From the NCBI GenBank assembly GCA_905372155.1, contig CAJPNZ010000037.1, positions 1 through 25,751 on the forward strand: 25,751 bases of DNA, written 5' to 3'. A program made the position numbers and the translations under genes. Below the pieces are notes generated by a model that did no database searches, was not told the origin of the DNA, and saw only the letters and a list, made by a program, of their open reading frames with translations. Positions 22,618 to 25,751 of the stretch are shown here, piece by piece. Source of the DNA: Propionibacteriaceae bacterium. GTDB taxonomy: Bacteria; Actinomycetota; Actinomycetes; Propionibacteriales; Propionibacteriaceae. Position 1 is the stretch's first letter, and each line of letters begins with the position of its first letter.

Positions 22618-24087
22618 ATGCTCGAGTTCCGAGACGTCACCTTTTCCTACGGGGATGAAGCCACCCCGAGCCTGGAGAACGTGTCGCTGGAGATCCGCAA
22701 GGGCGAGACCGTGGTGCTCTGCGGCGAATCCGGATGCGGAAAAAGCACGATTACGCGACTCATCAACGGTCTGATCCCGTATTTTCATGAAGGCAAATTG
22801 ACAGGAGAAGTTCTCCTCGGTGGGCATCCGATCAGTGACATGAGACTTTACGAGTTGTCCGAGCATGTCGGATCGGTGTTCCAGGATCCGAGAACCCAGT
22901 TCTACAACATCGAATCCACGGCTGAACTCGCATTCGGCTGTGAAAACCTCGGTGTGCCCCCCGAGGAGATCGAGCGGCGGATTGAACGAACCGCGGCGAG
23001 GTTCGAGCTGGAGGACCTGCTCGACCGAGATCTCTTCACCATGTCCGGGGGTGAGAAACAACGCATCGCCTGCGGCTCCGTGGATGCAACTGACCCGGAG
23101 ATCCTGGTTCTGGACGAACCCTCGTCGAATCTCGACCTGTTCGCGATTCGTGATCTCGCTGGTGTGGTGCGGCGTTGGCGGGATGACGGGAAAACTCTGG
23201 TGATTGCAGAACACCGGATTTTCTATCTCGTCGACCTCGCAGACCGGTTCGTCTACATCAACAACGGCCGGATCGAGCGGGAGTTCACTCCTGCTGAGCT
23301 GCGCCACCTCGGCCCGGAAACACTGGAGGAACTGGGTCTCAGAGCACCCGACCCCTGGAGGCTCGCGCCACGAGCGGAGGTGAGAAACAGCGGGGGAAAT
23401 CTCACTCTCACGGCGCTGAGATGTGTCACGGAGGGCCATCAGAGGCTGTCGATTCCGAAGTTGGTGCTGCCACGAGGCGAGGTCATTGCGGTGATCGGGA
23501 GAAATGGTGCAGGGAAGACCACGCTCGCCAGGACTCTGTGCGGCCTGGAGAAATCCGGCAGCGGTGGACTGGAGATCGACGGAGTCACTCACAACGTCCG
23601 CAAGCAGCGGGAACTCGTCTACATGGTCATGCAGGACGTGAACCACCAGCTCTTCACCGAGGACGTGATCAGCGAACTGCTCCTGAGCATGGACGGCACC
23701 GACCCCGACGAGGAACAGGAACGTGCTATCGAGACCCTGCGGTCGCTGGATCTCGATGACAAATCTGACCGGCATCCCATGTCACTGTCGGGTGGTGAGC
23801 AGCAACGCGTCGCCATCGGGAGCGCGATCGCCGCGGACAGGGAGATTCTGATACTGGATGAACCGACCAGCGGTCTTGACCACAGGAGAATGACCGAGGT
23901 GGCGGATTCCCTTACCGCCATGAGTGCCGGTGGAAAGACGGTACTCGTCATCACCCACGACATTGAACTGGTATTCAGGTGCTGCAGTCACGCCATATAT
24001 CTGGTGGATGGTGAAGTCATGGGGAGCTCACGTATGGATGAGACCGGGGCGCGACAGTTACGGGAATTCTTCGAACGCACTGAGTAG
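22618..24087 (+). CDS. ECF transporter fused double ATPase (EcfA-EcfA')
   Basis: A 489-residue cytosolic protein with two ABC ATPase domains in one chain. Domain 1: Walker A GESGCGKS (36-43), signature MSGGEKQR (142-149), Walker B ILVLDEPSSN (Asp166, Glu167) and a His in VIAEHR. Domain 2: Walker A GRNGAGKT (294-301), signature LSGGEQQR (390-397), Walker B ILILDEPTSG (Asp414, Glu415) and the H-loop VITHD. All catalytic motifs are intact in both halves, so both sites should hydrolyse ATP. Fused double ATPases are usual in MptD/YkoD-type ECF transporters. GGAGAG six bases before the ATG sets the start, and only 14 bp separate it from the T-component stop. It powers uptake of the unknown substrate through the adjacent S and T subunits. 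Confidence 0.93.
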   Translation: MLEFRDVTFSYGDEATPSLENVSLEIRKGETVVLCGESGCGKSTITRLINGLIPYFHEGKLTGEVLLGGHPISDMRLYELSEHVGSVFQDPRTQFYNIESTAELAFGCENLGVPPEEIERRIERTAARFELEDLLDRDLFTMSGGEKQRIACGSVDATDPEILVLDEPSSNLDLFAIRDLAGVVRRWRDDGKTLVIAEHRIFYLVDLADRFVYINNGRIEREFTPAELRHLGPETLEELGLRAPDPWRLAPRAEVRNSGGNLTLTALRCVTEGHQRLSIPKLVLPRGEVIAVIGRNGAGKTTLARTLCGLEKSGSGGLEIDGVTHNVRKQRELVYMVMQDVNHQLFTEDVISELLLSMDGTDPDEEQERAIETLRSLDLDDKSDRHPMSLSGGEQQRVAIGSAIAADREILILDEPTSGLDHRRMTEVADSLTAMSAGGKTVLVITHDIELVFRCCSHAIYLVDGEVMGSSRMDETGARQLREFFERTE

Positions 24088-24120
24088 GGATCGCGCAACA
24101 CACGGCGCGGGTGCCCACCA

Positions 24121-24807
24121 TCACAGCAGGTCGTTGATGATTCTGGCGAGTTCGACCGGCTGGGCGTGGTGGGCACTGTGTCCGCAGTCGAGCGTCAATC
24201 GACGGGTGCGTTCCGGAAGCACAGAGACGTAGTGACGTTGTTCGCTCGGCCTGACCATCCTGTCACGGGTCGTGTGAACGTAGGTGAGATCGAGGTCGTC
24301 GGCGAGTTCATAATCGACCGGCGTTCCCATCGCGAGCCCGGGCTCCGGAACGAGCCTCGACAGGATCATGTCGCGGTCGGCCGGGGGCAAACCGTTGCAC
24401 AACCTGAGCCGGGCAGCCAGCCTGGTGATGCGCACCACCGGTTCTCCCACCTTCATCCACTTGCGGATCATGTTCTGAAACTTTGGTAGCAGGTCCCAGT
24501 AGCATTGTCCGCTCGAGGGTACCAATCCGGCTACGAACATCAGACCCGCGATACGGTTGGGCGCTCGATTCGCTGCTGCCAAAGCGGATATTCCTCCGAG
24601 AGAGTGCGCGACAACCAGCGACCGACCCGTGGTCGCTGATTCAACCGTGTCGGCCCAGTTCTCCAGAGTGGGCGCCACTGGCGCGCTCCCTGGCCTTCCC
24701 GGAAGATCAACGGCCACCACATCGCCTTCGACGAGGGGGAGAACGCGTTCCCAGCACCACGAACCTTCAAAAGCGCCGTGTACGAACACCACCCGGCTGA
24801 ATGTCAT
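24121..24807 (-). CDS. Alpha/beta hydrolase (esterase/hydroxynitrile lyase-like)
   Basis: A 228-residue protein with the compact alpha/beta hydrolase core. It has FVHGAFEGSWCW (oxyanion-hole HG with the WCW seen in the plant esterase/hydroxynitrile-lyase branch), nucleophile Ser69 in VAHSLGG, a candidate acid Asp182 in HTTRDRMV, and His210 in DCGHSAHHAQP. No signal peptide is seen, so it should act in the cytosol. It converges on the ECF ATPase gene with 33 bp between the stops and has its own promoter somewhere in the 24808-25029 gap. The substrate is unknown. Hydrolysis of an ester or thioester linked to the siderophore is possible but has no direct support, and it may be unrelated flanking metabolism. 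Confidence 0.85.
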   Translation of the reverse strand: MTFSRVVFVHGAFEGSWCWERVLPLVEGDVVAVDLPGRPGSAPVAPTLENWADTVESATTGRSLVVAHSLGGISALAAANRAPNRIAGLMFVAGLVPSSGQCYWDLLPKFQNMIRKWMKVGEPVVRITRLAARLRLCNGLPPADRDMILSRLVPEPGLAMGTPVDYELADDLDLTYVHTTRDRMVRPSEQRHYVSVLPERTRRLTLDCGHSAHHAQPVELARIINDLL

Positions 24808-25029
24808 CGCGATTCCTATCTTTCAAGATGCTTCGCTGCCAAGGGTGTCCCTCAGTGTGAGGTCCCGTCAAGGAAGCGGGAGAGCATAAACCGGAAATCC
24901 AGAATCGAATTTACCAATCTTAGATGTTACACGGTTCGCGTTGTCGGCAGGGAGTCGGCAAAGTTTGTTGGGTGCTGGGTTTCTCTGCAAATCGTGGGCA
25001 CATCCCGGTTACGTGACTTGACTCTTGGT

Positions 25030-25149
25030 TTACTGTGCAATTATTTTGCGGTGGTGCTTGAACTCGACCGGTGTCTGGTAGCCGAGTGAGGAATGGGGCC
25101 GGTGACGGTTGTATACCGCCTCGACGTGTTCCCTGCCCTTGAGGGTACG
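25030..25149 (-). pseudogene. 3' remnant of an IS3-family transposase
   Basis: On the minus strand, from about 25149 down to a TAA at 25032-25030, one frame reads HVEAVYNRHRPHSSLGYQ followed by TPVEFKHHRKIIAQ and stop. YNRxRPHSSLGYxTPxEF is the hallmark C-terminal end of IS3-type integrase-like transposases, after the DDE glutamate. Only about 40 residues survive and no upstream catalytic part is present, so it is a dead fragment. It abuts the ISAs1-like remnant directly. The 24808-25029 stretch to its left holds no recognised gene. Confidence 0.8.
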
Positions 25150-25152
25150 GGG

Positions 25153-25712
25153 TGTGTCGGATCTGGGTCACTTGGGCGGCTGTGGGAAAGTCAATCCAGG
25201 TAGGTGCGTTGATGGTTTTGAGGGTGCTGTGCACTTGATGGTTGCGGGAGCACTCGGCCCAAGGGAGCTCCGGGATGTTCTTCCAAGGCGCAGGGCCTTG
25301 AGGTTCTGGTGCAGGCGTTGTTGGTTGCCCTTGACCTTCAGAAATATTGGCCACCTCGGCCAGTGATCCATTAGGCGGTGTTCATTTGGGTGCGCCATGG
25401 CATCGGTGTGGAGCGCCCTGCGGATCGTGGTCTCCGACGGCAGCTTCTGCCCCCGCTCCAGACCCAAGGCCTCAAGATCAGAGGGGCTCATATCGGTGGC
25501 GTGCTCCTTGGACCGCCATCAGACTCAGGCACCCCGTCAGCACCCTCACCGCGGCCAAGGACAAGACCGCGAGGCAGGCTGTGACGTATACCCCGCCGAT
25601 GACGAGGAACGATCACGTTCTGGAAGATACGGAACGGGGGGCTGGCGTGACAGGATGGTGATGGTGGGTAGATGACCATCAGTGAGGGCTCCCCGGGACT
25701 GGGTTGATTCAA
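25153..25712 (-). pseudogene. Degraded ISAs1-family transposase (frameshifts and internal deletion)
   Basis: On the minus strand, pieces of an ISAs1/H-repeat-type transposase lie in order but in different frames. They are VPRHRRGIRHSLPRG (near 25600), ACLAVLSLAAVRVLTG (near 25560), DLEALGLERGQKLPSETTIRRAL (about 25475-25410, quoted in part: LPSETTIRR), then ALHT joined to FLKVKGNQQRLHQNLKAL (near 25320), then after another frame change PWKNIP and IDFPTAAQVTQIRHT (near 25165). In an intact member, roughly 150 residues with the first catalytic Asp residues lie between TIRR and DALHT; they are missing here, apparently deleted at a shared RAL/DAL-like stretch. At least three frameshifts confirm it is inactive. 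The right edge of the element is not clear before the window ends. Confidence 0.75.
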
Positions 25713-25751
25713 ACACCACTCATCGCCCCCGCGGGGCCCGCGCCCCCGTCA

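Noticed and set aside
22108..23775. 555-codon minus-strand frame opposite the ECF T and ATPase genes
   Set aside because: The plus strand has intact ABC motifs (two Walker A, two signatures). The minus-strand protein shows no family features.
24092..24109. CGCGC/GCGCG stem between the ECF ATPase gene and the convergent hydrolase gene as a terminator
   Set aside because: Only five base pairs, an eight-base loop and no T-run on either strand; such pairs are frequent by chance at this GC content.
24912..24936. TTAGATGTTACACGG as a fourth iron box near the hydrolase gene
   Set aside because: Only the first few positions fit the iron-box consensus, well under the level of the three reported sites.

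Overview
The DNA is GC-rich, with short gene gaps, ATGA/GTGA/TTGA stop-start overlaps, a MhuD-like haem oxygenase and DtxR/IdeR-like iron boxes. This points to a high-GC actinobacterium. A Propionibacteriales-type host is a guess from gene style and cannot be proved from this window. No tRNA, rRNA or CRISPR array was seen.

Left flank (1-5743). A partial NmrA-like NAD(P)-binding protein and an MFS efflux protein (minus strand) are divergent from a TetR-family regulator, with a perfect 13-bp inverted repeat between them as the likely operator. Next comes a long helicase-like gene that keeps the family scaffold but has lost the Walker A and other ATPase motifs and the C-terminal RecA domain. A small MhuD/HmoA-like haem-degrading monooxygenase follows, preceded by a candidate iron box. 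A short exported beta-rich protein runs toward it on the minus strand.

Core (5744-20952). A six-gene, tightly coupled plus-strand operon encodes a thiazoline-type siderophore assembly line related to the yersiniabactin/pyochelin/equibactin systems. In order it contains NRPS1 (Cy-A-PCP-PCP-Cy), a type II thioesterase, a methyltransferase-PCP protein, a saccharopine-dehydrogenase-like oxidoreductase, a thiazolinyl imine reductase, and NRPS2 (TubC docking-Cy-A[MT]-PCP-TE). Both A domains read by eye as cysteine-specific (D-L-Y-N-L-S-M-I-W). An iron box lies just before NRPS1. No salicylate synthase, aryl-AMP ligase, aryl carrier protein or phosphopantetheinyl transferase is present, so the starter unit must come from elsewhere or the line starts differently. 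Two of the three Cy domains have altered DxxxxDxxS motifs.

Right side (20953-24807). A second putatively iron-controlled operon encodes a complete ECF-type transporter: an MptD-like S component, a T component and a fused double ATPase. An alpha/beta hydrolase converges on it from the minus strand.

Right edge (24808-25751). This part is IS debris: the 3' end of an IS3-type transposase abutting a frameshifted, internally deleted ISAs1-type transposase. It probably marks the edge of the iron island.

Working model: under iron starvation the DtxR/IdeR-type repressor releases three promoters. The cell then makes a cysteine-derived thiazoline/thiazolidine chelator, takes up a related metal or ligand through the ECF transporter, and recovers iron from haem with the MhuD-like enzyme. 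The NRPS and reductase assignments are strong. The product structure, the ECF substrate and the shared regulation are inferences.
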